From JALZVT01 sp964611345 (GTDB taxonomy: Bacteria; Pseudomonadota; Gammaproteobacteria; Pseudomonadales; Azotimanducaceae), in NCBI GenBank assembly GCA_964611345.1, contig CAZSYU010000010.1, positions 6,988 through 70,987 on the forward strand: a stretch of DNA of 64,000 bases, read 5' to 3'. Under the pieces are notes generated by a model. That model was given only the letters and a program-made list of their open reading frames with translations. It was not told the DNA's origin and ran no database searches. Below, piece after piece: positions 1 to 8,002 of the stretch (its first letter is position 1; the number at the start of each line of letters is the position of its first letter). The position numbers were made by a program, and so were the translations under genes.

Positions 1-2
1 CG

Positions 3-611
3 CAACTAGTGGCTCGCACCGCCGGCACACCACATGAAGTTCGGCGGGTGGCCGTCAATGTTTCAGTACAACAGCTAGCACTGCCAGGTTTCGCCAAACG
101 CGTCTTCCGCTATCTTGAGCAGACTGGCTTGCGCCCTGAGCAGTTAGAAATCGAAGTTACTGAATCACTGTTCATCAAAGAGATGGCACTAGTTGTGGAC
201 GAACTGTCAGAGTTACGTCAGGCAGGCATAGTCATCGCGCTCGACGACTTCGGCACCGGTTATTCTTCGCTCAGCTATCTACGCACACTGCCGATCGACA
301 TTATTAAAATCGACCGGTCGTTTGTACAAGAAATCGAAGAATCGACAGAAGCTCGCGACCTCATCCAAAGTATTTTGCATATCGCTAAGGCATTGAATAA
401 AACGGTGGTTGCGGAAGGGGTAGAGACGCACGCTCAACTCGATGTGTTGCGTCGCATGGGTTGCGACACCATGCAGGGCTATCTGTTTTCCAGACCGCTG
501 CCAGAATCAGAACTCAATTCGTTTATGGCTGAGCACGACAACACCAGATGGTCTTACACTGAGGAACGCAACGGACCAAAGCACCCAGGTGTCCAGCTGC
601 GCTCGGTCTAG
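3..611 (+). CDS. EAL-domain cyclic-di-GMP phosphodiesterase, C-terminal part
   Basis: The frame is open through the left edge, so the N-terminus, including the EAL motif itself, lies outside the window; the GTG at 9 is not a real start. Visible EAL-domain landmarks, in order, are VNVSVQQL, the metal-binding Glu in EVTES, DDFGTGYSSLSYL, the Lys in IKIDRSFV, the Glu in VVAEGVE, and GYLFSRPLP. The ion-binding and catalytic residues seen here are intact, so this is probably an active enzyme that hydrolyses c-di-GMP to pGpG. It may be the end of a larger GGDEF-EAL sensor protein. It converges on erpA, and both stop codons come from the same CTAG. Confidence 0.9.
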   Translation, partial: QLVARTAGTPHEVRRVAVNVSVQQLALPGFAKRVFRYLEQTGLRPEQLEIEVTESLFIKEMALVVDELSELRQAGIVIALDDFGTGYSSLSYLRTLPIDIIKIDRSFVQEIEESTEARDLIQSILHIAKALNKTVVAEGVETHAQLDVLRRMGCDTMQGYLFSRPLPESELNSFMAEHDNTRWSYTEERNGPKHPGVQLRSV

Positions 612-958
612 ATCGAGAAAGAATTACCGCAGCCGCAGGTGGTTGCCGCGTTGGGGTTTTGCACCACAAACTGCGAGCCCTGCAGGTCTTCGGTGTAATG
701 AATTTCGGCCCCTTCGAGGTATTGGTAGCTCATCGGATCAACCAACACTCTAACGCCCTCAGATTCAATAACGGCGTCATCTTCTTCTGCCGGTGACTCA
801 TCAAAGGTGAACCCGTAGGAGAAGCCACTGCAGCCACCGCCGGTCACAAACACTCGCAAGGCCAGCGAAACAATCTCGCCCTCAGGCGCATCTGCCTGTT
901 CTTCACTGATCAGGTGCTGCACCTTGGAGATCGCAGAGGGTGTAATCGAAATTTCCAA
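608..958 (-). CDS. erpA: Iron-sulfur cluster insertion protein ErpA (A-type carrier)
   Basis: A 116-residue A-type Fe-S carrier that hands clusters to apoproteins in the cytoplasm. The three cluster-binding cysteines are present: one in GGGCSGF and two in the C-terminal CGCG motif. Length and the start MEISITP fit the ErpA/IscA family. I prefer ErpA to IscA or SufA because no isc or suf genes are nearby and because erpA beside a bactofilin gene is a familiar gammaproteobacterial arrangement. Its TAG stop overlaps the stop of the convergent EAL gene. Confidence 0.9.
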   Translation of the reverse strand: MEISITPSAISKVQHLISEEQADAPEGEIVSLALRVFVTGGGCSGFSYGFTFDESPAEEDDAVIESEGVRVLVDPMSYQYLEGAEIHYTEDLQGSQFVVQNPNAATTCGCGNSFSI

Positions 959-1025
959 GTCTTGAATGTCCTAATAGGTGGGTGAGTGAGGTGTTTATGG
1001 GTGAGCTGTATATGGCTGGAATGTT

Positions 1026-1478
1026 TTAGCGGAGTTCCGTCACTTTGTCGTCAGTCTCCGGCACCACCGAGACCTCAGCAGCACCAGACGTTTCGGCCAG
1101 ACTGATCATCTGCCCGTTTACGACTGAGCCCAGATGCATTTCTACCAGATTGTAGTGAACGTTGCCCGACACACGAGCCTTGGCTGCCAGCTCAAGCTTA
1201 CCCGTGGCATAAACGTCGCCTTCGACGTCGCCATCAATCACAACATTGGGCGCCCTGATTTCGCCCCGAACAAACCCACCTTCGCAAACCACCAGGGTTG
1301 CAGAATCACTACCCTGGGCCAATACATCGCCTTCGATGGTGCCGTTTACGTAAACCTGCTCACCGAACAGCACATCGCCTTTTAAACGGGTGTTTTGTGC
1401 AATCAAGGTTGTGCCGCCTTCAAGTCCCGCAGAGAGGCCACTGCCCCTTCCCGTCTGTTTCTTCTTTCGCATCGTCAT
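1026..1478 (-). CDS. Bactofilin (polymer-forming cytoskeletal protein)
   Basis: About 150 residues with the bactofilin beta-helical core: a run of short G-x-V/I repeats such as LKGDVLFGEQVYVNGTIEGD, followed by VIDGDVEGDVYATG and ARVSGNVHYN. The tails are short and unstructured, as in the family. Bactofilins self-assemble without nucleotide into membrane-associated filaments used in shape and polarity. I chose the ATG at 1478 because AGGAAGAGG precedes it closely; a GTG at 1496 would extend the protein by six residues without a better ribosome site. It lies just downstream of the DUF6776-like gene on the same strand. Confidence 0.85.
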   Translation of the reverse strand: MTMRKKKQTGRGSGLSAGLEGGTTLIAQNTRLKGDVLFGEQVYVNGTIEGDVLAQGSDSATLVVCEGGFVRGEIRAPNVVIDGDVEGDVYATGKLELAAKARVSGNVHYNLVEMHLGSVVNGQMISLAETSGAAEVSVVPETDDKVTELR

Positions 1479-1523
1479 CGCCCCTCTTCCTACCACTTAC
1501 TGCTTGGTGCTTACTGCTCGATC

Positions 1524-2303
1524 TTATTGCAGCACCCAATCATAACGCCTCTGCACGATTTCGCCGGCCTCGCCCCGATCAAGCGTCACAATCACCGTTT
1601 CAGGGACAAAATCATCGGGTAACGTAAACTCACCGCTGTAATTCTGGAAGTAGCGAAATCTGAACGTCATAGGGTACTCAGGGATGGTGGCTATTTCTGT
1701 GAGCGCCAACACCGCGCGTTCGCCAGCCACCGCCCCATGCACCTCGAAATAGGCTTCGCCCTCCTGCCAGGCATGCCGCGCAACCGTCTGGGCAACTACC
1801 AGTTCGTAGGAAAACACTCTGGGCCGCTCCATCGCATGGAGCGTCATCTTTTCTATGCGCAAGCCTTTTGCCAACTCGGCAGGCGCCATCAAACTGCGAT
1901 AGAACGCGACCTCTTCAGTGAGCGAGGCGATCTCATCCTCAAGCTTGCGGAAAGTTGCTCGCACCTCCGCGGAAGCGGTGCTGTCGACATTCTGGGTCAT
2001 GCGCAATTCGGTTAACTCGGCTCGCAGTTCGGCCACCCGCTCACGATCAAGATCATCCCGCAGCGCATCCAATCGCTCCCCCGGCGAACGAACGTCCTGT
2101 CCCTTTGACCCCAAGGAGTAGGCAATGGCCGCGACCGCGAAGAACAAGACGGGCAGCAGCCACCAAAACCAAACCCCCGGGCGATACCGAACGACCTGCA
2201 CCCGTGGTACTTCCGCCCCGAGCGCGTCAATCGCCTGCTGAGCCGCGCCGACGCCAGGGTCGCTTGCTGAATCAGAACTGGGATTTACCATGTCGCCTGC
2301 CAT
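1524..2303 (-). CDS. Membrane-anchored coiled-coil protein (DUF6776-like)
   Basis: A 259-residue protein of unknown function. One membrane segment (VWFWWLLPVLFFAVAAIAYSLG) follows a short cytoplasmic N-terminus. Next comes a charged heptad-rich coiled coil (LDALRDDLDRERVAELRAEL onward) and a globular, beta-rich C-terminal half ending RRYDWVLQ. The layout matches the DUF6776 family that commonly precedes bactofilin in gammaproteobacteria, so a role with the bactofilin scaffold is plausible but inferred. The ATG at 2303 is chosen because GGAGG lies six bases upstream; the frame opens further to 2414, but those residues do not look like protein. Confidence 0.7.
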   Translation of the reverse strand: MAGDMVNPSSDSASDPGVGAAQQAIDALGAEVPRVQVVRYRPGVWFWWLLPVLFFAVAAIAYSLGSKGQDVRSPGERLDALRDDLDRERVAELRAELTELRMTQNVDSTASAEVRATFRKLEDEIASLTEEVAFYRSLMAPAELAKGLRIEKMTLHAMERPRVFSYELVVAQTVARHAWQEGEAYFEVHGAVAGERAVLALTEIATIPEYPMTFRFRYFQNYSGEFTLPDDFVPETVIVTLDRGEAGEIVQRRYDWVLQ

Positions 2304-2428
2304 TTCGAACCTCCGCCAAGTTTGCGGGCAGAACGCAAAATTTGCGAACCGTTCCCACTTCTTCGATAAATTCGTTTGTGTAGGGGCAAACAAGTGTGCG
2401 CCCAAACGCGGCAACGGCGGCTCACGCG

Positions 2429-2450
2429 GGTATACTGATACCGCAGTATC
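2429..2450. promoter_or_regulatory. Putative promoter/operator upstream of the ClC gene
   Basis: A TATACT -10-like hexamer (2431-2436) is embedded in two overlapping inverted repeats: GGTAT-ACTG-ATACC, and GATAC-CGCA-GTATC at 2437-2450. It lies about 35 bp before the ClC start, in the region divergent from the DUF6776-like gene. No good -35 is visible, so control by a repressor or activator is only a suggestion. Confidence 0.3.
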
Positions 2451-2484
2451 CGTCTATTTACCCTAGAGGCCGACAGGTCCGTCC

Positions 2485-4464
2485 GTGGCAAAGCCAAGCA
2501 AATCCTATTCTCTAGATTTTTTCCGGCGCCAACTCGCCGGCGTAAATGCTCTGCCCCAACTGTCCATGCTTGCGCTACTAACCGGCTTATTGACTGGCCT
2601 GGTTATCCTGTTATTCAACGCAGCCGTTGATGTTGTGCTCGCCAGTTGGGTGCTTGGCACCCATTCCGAAGATTTCGAGTCTCTGTCGTTGTTTATGCGC
2701 ATGTTGCTGCCTTGTGCCGGCGGTCTAGTCATAGGGCTTTCACTAATGCGGATGCGCGCCCGCGATACCCGCGTAGGCGTTGTGCACGTTATGGAACGCC
2801 TCAGTCGGCACCAGGGCCAACTTCCGCTGCGGAACGCCTTGGTGCAGTTTTTTGCCGGCATTGTCGCCCTCATTAGCGGTCAGGCAGGGGGTCGGGAAGG
2901 GCCGGCGATACACCTGGGAGCGGCCAGTTCCAGCCTGATCGGACAAGCCTTCGAGCTCCCCAACAACAGTGTACGGACGCTTGTCGCCTGCGGTACGGCG
3001 GCGGCTATTGCCGGGTCGTTTAACACGCCAATTGCAGGCGTTATCTTTGCGATGGAAGTGGTGATGATGGAATACACCATCGCGAGCTTCATACCGGTTA
3101 TTTTGGCAGCGGTAACCTCAACCTTTCTAACCCACTCCGTACTCGGCAACGCTACCGCGTTCAGCGTGCCGCAACTTCAGCTGACAACGCTCTCCGAAAT
3201 TCCCTTCATTATTCTCGCGGGGCTGATGATTGGTTGCCTGGCCGCCGCCTTCAATTCACTGGTAGAGCTGTTCTCTAGAATCAAGCAATGGTCCTTCCCA
3301 ATGCGTGGCCTGGTCGCGGGAGCTATTTGCAGCATCTGCGCCTTTGCCACCCCTCAGGTTATGGGCATTGGCTACGACACGGTTAACGGAGCTCTGCTAG
3401 GCAACATCGCAATCACCACGCTGTTGCTGTTAGTGCTGACCAAATCAATCGCGAGTGCTGCGTGTCTCGGCTTAGGGTTGCCCCTTGGCATCATCGGCCC
3501 CACGCTGTTCATAGGCGCCTCCTTTGGTGGCGTGCTCGGACTACTCGGACAGGCCATTGCGCCCACTGACATATCCTCGCCGGGGCTGTACGTCATGCTC
3601 GGCATGTCCGCCATGATGGGCGCGGTTGTTCAGGCGCCTCTCGCCGCGCTAATGACGGTGCTTGAACTTACCGCCAATCCCAACGTTATCCTGCCTGCCA
3701 TGCTCATTATTGTGGTGGCAACCCTGGTGTGCAGTGAAGTGTTCAAAAAACAATCGGTCTTTTTGACGTCGCTGAAAAACATGGGGCTCGAGTACCCACC
3801 CAGCCCGGTCACTCTGCATCTGCAACGCGCAGCAGTGGCAAGCTTGATGCACCGAAACTTCATCCGCATGCCTGAAAAGGTGACTGCGTCGGAGGCACGG
3901 GCAGCGCTGGAGCGAAAACCATTGTGGATTGTCGTTGAAGAGAACAACAACACCGCACATTGTCTGCTGAACCCCTCAGACCTTGCAGCCTGGCTCGACG
4001 AACTGGCCGCCGAAATAGCGTTACAGGAACAACGTAAAGAAGAAAAAAAGGAACGTCGCCGGGCCCGTCGCAAGGCACTCCAGGACCTCGCTGAAGAAAT
4101 CACCGACAGAGATAAAGACGAAACTGCGACAGAACCAGTAGCGCCCCCGACCGAATCAGAACAGGCGCCGGACCAGAGTGATGCACAGATCGCAACCACA
4201 GCCGAGACCGAAACTCCAACCGAAGCGGCAAGCGATGCTGAGGTGCCAGATGCCGCAGCGGAGACTATCGAATTGCTAAGTATCCCCGGGCAGCGCGAGG
4301 ACGTGGTGAACATCGACATTCGTGCGACTTTACAAGAGGCCCTTGAAGAGCTGAACGAACAAGGTGTACGGGCACTGTGCGTGCGGCGTACATCCATGCC
4401 GCTGGTGGCACCAATAATGGGTGTACTCACTCGCGACGATATCAACAACTATCGCTCGAAGTAG
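2485..4464 (+). CDS. ClC-family chloride channel/transporter with C-terminal regulatory region
   Basis: A 659-residue polytopic membrane protein of the ClC family. The gating Glu is present in GREGP (Glu138), as are the helix-N motif FNTPIAG and GIIGPTLFIGA. The inner proton Glu (E203 in E. coli ClC-ec1) aligns with Val192, as in true channels, and the ion-selecting GSGIP loop is replaced by RVGVV. After the membrane domain comes a two-part CBS-like region split by a long Lys/Arg- then Glu/Thr/Ala-rich linker (roughly residues 505-600). The start is GTG with AGGT seven bases upstream. It ends 43 bp before hemL on the same strand. Confidence 0.88.
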   Translation: MAKPSKSYSLDFFRRQLAGVNALPQLSMLALLTGLLTGLVILLFNAAVDVVLASWVLGTHSEDFESLSLFMRMLLPCAGGLVIGLSLMRMRARDTRVGVVHVMERLSRHQGQLPLRNALVQFFAGIVALISGQAGGREGPAIHLGAASSSLIGQAFELPNNSVRTLVACGTAAAIAGSFNTPIAGVIFAMEVVMMEYTIASFIPVILAAVTSTFLTHSVLGNATAFSVPQLQLTTLSEIPFIILAGLMIGCLAAAFNSLVELFSRIKQWSFPMRGLVAGAICSICAFATPQVMGIGYDTVNGALLGNIAITTLLLLVLTKSIASAACLGLGLPLGIIGPTLFIGASFGGVLGLLGQAIAPTDISSPGLYVMLGMSAMMGAVVQAPLAALMTVLELTANPNVILPAMLIIVVATLVCSEVFKKQSVFLTSLKNMGLEYPPSPVTLHLQRAAVASLMHRNFIRMPEKVTASEARAALERKPLWIVVEENNNTAHCLLNPSDLAAWLDELAAEIALQEQRKEEKKERRRARRKALQDLAEEITDRDKDETATEPVAPPTESEQAPDQSDAQIATTAETETPTEAASDAEVPDAAAETIELLSIPGQREDVVNIDIRATLQEALEELNEQGVRALCVRRTSMPLVAPIMGVLTRDDINNYRSK

Positions 4465-4507
4465 CTATCATCCCCCGCTAGCTAACAAGATACGCACTAG
4501 GCAACCC

Positions 4508-5821
4508 GTGACTCTCAATCTCGAAACTTCCAAGGCACTCATCGAGCGTGCCGCCCGCAGCATTCCTGGCGGCGTTAACTCGCCGGTAAGGGCGTTTAAC
4601 GGGGTCGGCGGAACCCCCGTGTTCTTCGAGTCTGGCAAAGGCTCCAAGCTCCGTGACGTCGACGGCAACACCTACATTGACTACGTCGGCTCCTGGGGCC
4701 CGATGATTCTTGGCCACTCGCCCGCTCAGGTGATTGACGCTGTAGTCGCACAAACCCAAAAGGCGCTCGGATTTGGGGCACCCACCGAACTCGAGGTGGA
4801 GTTGGCCGAACTGGTGTGCGGCCGCATACCCAGCATGGATGCGGTACGCCTGGTGAGCTCTGGCACCGAGGCCACAATGTCAGCCATTCGGCTGGCGCGG
4901 GGTGCTACCGGGCGCGATCTAATCATCAAATTTACGGGTTGCTACCACGGCCATTCTGATTCGCTACTGGTAAAGGCCGGCTCCGGTTTGCTGACTCTCG
5001 GGATTCCGAACTCACCTGGCGTACCCGAGAGTCTCGCCGAGCACACTCTAAATCTGCCCTACAACGACCCACAGGCAATACGTGACGCCTTTGCTGAGTA
5101 CGGCGCCAAGGTTGCCTGCGTGATCGTCGAACCGGTCGCCGGCAACATGGGCTGCATTCCACCTACCCAAGCATTTCTGCAAACCATGCGCGACGTGACG
5201 GCAGAGCACGGCAGCGTATTGATTTTCGACGAGGTGATGACGGGGTTTCGGGTGGGCCCCGCGGGCGCCCAAGGCCTGTACAACATCACTCCTGATCTAA
5301 CGACTCTGGGCAAGGTTATTGGTGGTGGTCTGCCGGTAGGTGCGTTCGGCGGCCGGGCTGACCTTATGAACCAGGTCGCGCCTTCTGGTCCGGTGTACCA
5401 GGCCGGCACCTTGTCTGGTAATCCCCTGGCGGTAACCGCTGGGCTAACAACACTCAAGGCACTCACCCCTGATGTGTACGCAGCTCTTGATGAGAAAACC
5501 ACCTATCTCGCAAACCACCTGCAAGCCATCGCCGACAAGCACAGCGTACCCATGGTAACCAACAGGGTCTGCGGCATGTTTGGCGCGTTTTTTACGACCA
5601 GCTCAAGCGTCACCAGCTTTGCTGACGTTGAGGCTTGTGACATCGAGCGTTTCAATCACTTTTTCCACGCCATGCTTGGTCATGGGATTTACCTTGCCCC
5701 CTCGGCGTTTGAGGCAGGCTTTATGTCGCTGGCCCACAGCCAGCAAGATCTGGACACCACCCTGGCCGCCGCCGAACTGTCCATCGCCTCACTCACCGAA
5801 GTTCCAGGAGACGACTCTTGA
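4508..5821 (+). CDS. hemL: Glutamate-1-semialdehyde 2,1-aminomutase
   Basis: PLP enzyme of the C5 tetrapyrrole pathway; it converts glutamate-1-semialdehyde to 5-aminolevulinate in the cytoplasm. Diagnostic stretches are SIPGGVNSPVRAF at the N-terminus, SSGTEATMSAIRLARG, the GCYHGHSD loop, IFDEVMTGFR, and the PLP-lysine region TTLGKVIGGGLPVGAFGG. At 437 residues it is slightly longer than usual. I chose the GTG at 4508, giving N-terminus (M)TLNLETSK, over the frame opening at 4421, which would overlap the ClC gene. The last codons overlap the next gene. Confidence 0.93.
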   Translation: MTLNLETSKALIERAARSIPGGVNSPVRAFNGVGGTPVFFESGKGSKLRDVDGNTYIDYVGSWGPMILGHSPAQVIDAVVAQTQKALGFGAPTELEVELAELVCGRIPSMDAVRLVSSGTEATMSAIRLARGATGRDLIIKFTGCYHGHSDSLLVKAGSGLLTLGIPNSPGVPESLAEHTLNLPYNDPQAIRDAFAEYGAKVACVIVEPVAGNMGCIPPTQAFLQTMRDVTAEHGSVLIFDEVMTGFRVGPAGAQGLYNITPDLTTLGKVIGGGLPVGAFGGRADLMNQVAPSGPVYQAGTLSGNPLAVTAGLTTLKALTPDVYAALDEKTTYLANHLQAIADKHSVPMVTNRVCGMFGAFFTTSSSVTSFADVEACDIERFNHFFHAMLGHGIYLAPSAFEAGFMSLAHSQQDLDTTLAAAELSIASLTEVPGDDS

Positions 5822-6843
5822 CCACAGCAACCACGAACACCGCTCCTGAACAGCTCGCCGTCTATGGTGTGGGCAACGCACTCGTCGATATGGAATACAA
5901 AATCGATGACAGCTTTCTCACGGACCACGACATTCCAAAGGGGCACATGACTTTGGTTGAAGAAGATCGCCTGCAAGCCCTCACCGAGGCACTTGCTGGT
6001 GTTACGCCCGCCAACTCCAGTGGCGGCTCTGCAGCCAATACGATTTACGCCGTTCAAGCCCTTGGCGCCCAGGCGGGTTATGCCTGCAAGATCGCCCAAG
6101 ACGCAACCGGCGACTATTTTATGCACGCCATGCGCACTGCTGGAGTGTACGTTGACACCCACGCCCAGGTCGCAGAAGGTGCGACGGGTCGTTGCCTGGT
6201 GCTTATCACGCCAGACGCCGAGCGCAGCATGAACACCCATCTGGGCATATCGGCCACCATCACCACCAGCGCGCTCAATACTGAGGTTCTAAGCGCCTCT
6301 GACGCCCTCTATATCGAGGGCTATCTGTGTTCCGGTGACGACAGTACAGAGCTTGCTATTAAGGCCCGGGAGACCGCCGAGCAGGCAGGCATCACCACAA
6401 CGCTCACGCTGTCTGACCCAGCGATGGTGCAATTCTGCAAAGACAATCTGGTACGAATCATTGGCAACGGTGTGAACCACATTTTCTGCAATGAAGAAGA
6501 GGCCCTAACCTGGGCGGGCACCGATCGCCTGGACATCGCCGTCAACGAGTTACGGGATGCTGCCCAGGCATTAAGCATCACACTTGGTGCCAAAGGCAGC
6601 ATGGTGGTGGACGCCAATGGCCAGCACGAGGTGGCGGGCTTTGCCAGCAAGGTAATCGACACCAACGGTGCCGGGGACATCTATGCAGGAGCCAGTCTGT
6701 GGGGCTGGACCCAGGGCATGGATGGCAAACAGGCGGCGCGCTTCGCCAACTACTGCGCCGCTCAACTCGTAGCAACCTACGGGGCCCGCCTTGCGAACCC
6801 GGAGGCCTATTTGGCCCTTGCGGCCGGCTATCGGAACGCCTGA
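5818..6843 (+). CDS. PfkB-family carbohydrate/adenosine kinase
   Basis: A 341-residue ribokinase-fold kinase. The start is TTG, overlapping the hemL stop by four bases, with CCAGGAG seven bases upstream, so the two genes are translationally coupled. Visible motifs are GVGNALVDMEYKI, the substrate-binding SSGGSAANTIYAVQALG (PfkB signature 1), and the catalytic DTNGAGDIYAG with its base Asp (signature 2). Such proteins are usually annotated as adenosine kinase in gammaproteobacteria; the exact sugar or nucleoside cannot be read from the sequence. Confidence 0.85.
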   Translation: MTTATTNTAPEQLAVYGVGNALVDMEYKIDDSFLTDHDIPKGHMTLVEEDRLQALTEALAGVTPANSSGGSAANTIYAVQALGAQAGYACKIAQDATGDYFMHAMRTAGVYVDTHAQVAEGATGRCLVLITPDAERSMNTHLGISATITTSALNTEVLSASDALYIEGYLCSGDDSTELAIKARETAEQAGITTTLTLSDPAMVQFCKDNLVRIIGNGVNHIFCNEEEALTWAGTDRLDIAVNELRDAAQALSITLGAKGSMVVDANGQHEVAGFASKVIDTNGAGDIYAGASLWGWTQGMDGKQAARFANYCAAQLVATYGARLANPEAYLALAAGYRNA

Positions 6844-6878
6844 TACCGGGTCTGCCCAATTGCCGTTATAGTAGGGGT

Positions 6879-7247
6879 ATGCCAGCGTCAATTCCCCCAC
6901 CAACCGACCTCGATGACCTGCCCAATCTGGGCAAAACCACCGTTATGTGGCTGCGGGCCATTGGCATCCGTGACCGTGAGATGCTGCGCGAACGGGGCAT
7001 TTTTTGGGCCTATCAGCGCATGCAGGCCCGCCGTTTCCGGGTGACGTCGGCGGTGCTGTTTAGCCTCGAAGGGGCGCTCCAGGATCGCCCGTGGCGGTCC
7101 TTCAGCGACGCCGAAAAAGACCAGTTGCTGAGCAAACTTGGCCACTTTCAACACCACGCCGATCCCGATGCCCGGCCTGTACCGCAAGCCGCGCCGCGCA
7201 AAACCAATCGCCAGGGCTCATTGTCCGACAACTCTCAGGGCGCCTAG
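6879..7247 (+). CDS. TfoX C-terminal domain-like protein
   Basis: A 122-residue protein. DLPNLGKTTVMWLRAIGI and the following helical region up to WRSFSDAEKDQLL resemble the helix-hairpin-helix-like TfoX C-terminal domain, found alone in many proteobacteria. The N-terminal TfoX domain is absent, so a role in competence should not be assumed. The start ATG at 6879 follows TAGGGGT closely. The gene converges on sfsA and shares a CTAG stop with it. A Pro/Arg/Gln-rich tail of about 30 residues follows the domain. Confidence 0.65.
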   Translation: MPASIPPPTDLDDLPNLGKTTVMWLRAIGIRDREMLRERGIFWAYQRMQARRFRVTSAVLFSLEGALQDRPWRSFSDAEKDQLLSKLGHFQHHADPDARPVPQAAPRKTNRQGSLSDNSQGA

Positions 7248-8002
7248 GCGCTCCGAACCGCAAGCTCTACCGGCAGCTTCGTCATTATCCTGATCTGCTC
7301 GGGGGCCACCTCGCAACCGTAAGCCAACACCTCAACACCGGACGCGGCAGCCACTGCAACTGCCTCGGCATATTCGGGGTAGATCTCATGCGCACAGCGC
7401 ACGCTGCGGATCGCCGTATGCTGAGCACAGAACAACAATAAGGCTCGCTCACCTGCCTGCGCACGTCGGGCCAACGCCTGCACATGCCGTAACGCCCGCT
7501 CGCTCACCGCGTCGGGAAAGGCACCGACACCATCACCCACATGCAGCGTTACGCTTTTTACTTCAACAAACCCGGCAGCTCCGGCTGCATCCACGAATCC
7601 AAAGTCAAAGCGACCAGATTCATCCGGTACCGCCACCTCGCGACGCAGTTCACGCGGCTCGAGCAACTCCGCAATCACTCCGGCACGAATGGCTTCGTCG
7701 ACAAGCACGTTGGCCTTGCCAGAGTTAATACCCACCCTTGCACCCGGCTCACCTGCTGCCTCGTCAACGGAGGGCACTAATTCCAGTGGCTCAATAATCT
7801 CGAGGGTGTGCGGATACTTACGCTTGGGGTTGTCACTGCGTGAAAACCATACCCGGCTGCCCGGTGTGTTGCAGCCCGTCATAGCGCCTGTGTTAGGGCA
7901 GTGCAGTGTCAACGTTGAACCATCCCCACGGGTCACGTCCGCCAGGAAGCGCTTGTAGCGCCGCACGAGGACCCCACATTCGAGAACCGGCGTGAACTTC
8001 AC
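7244..8002 (-). CDS. sfsA: SfsA family protein (sugar fermentation stimulation homologue)
   Basis: A 252-residue protein with the family hallmarks CPNTGAM, RKYPHTLE, GINSGKANVLVDEAI, FGFVDA, and FVEVKSVTL; the acidic and Lys residues are arranged like a PD-(D/E)XK nuclease fold. E. coli SfsA is a nucleic-acid-binding protein linked to maltose gene expression, and its biochemical role is not settled. The GTG start overlaps the stop of the upstream aminotransferase by four bases (GTGA), so the two form an operon. The stop is shared with the convergent TfoX-like gene. Confidence 0.9.
   Translation of the reverse strand: MKFTPVLECGVLVRRYKRFLADVTRGDGSTLTLHCPNTGAMTGCNTPGSRVWFSRSDNPKRKYPHTLEIIEPLELVPSVDEAAGEPGARVGINSGKANVLVDEAIRAGVIAELLEPRELRREVAVPDESGRFDFGFVDAAGAAGFVEVKSVTLHVGDGVGAFPDAVSERALRHVQALARRAQAGERALLLFCAQHTAIRSVRCAHEIYPEYAEAVAVAAASGVEVLAYGCEVAPEQIRIMTKLPVELAVRSA

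Noticed and set aside
3630..4448. 272-codon open frame antisense to the ClC gene
   Set aside because: It is Ser/Ala/Arg-rich with no family motif and mirrors the low-complexity linker of the real gene.
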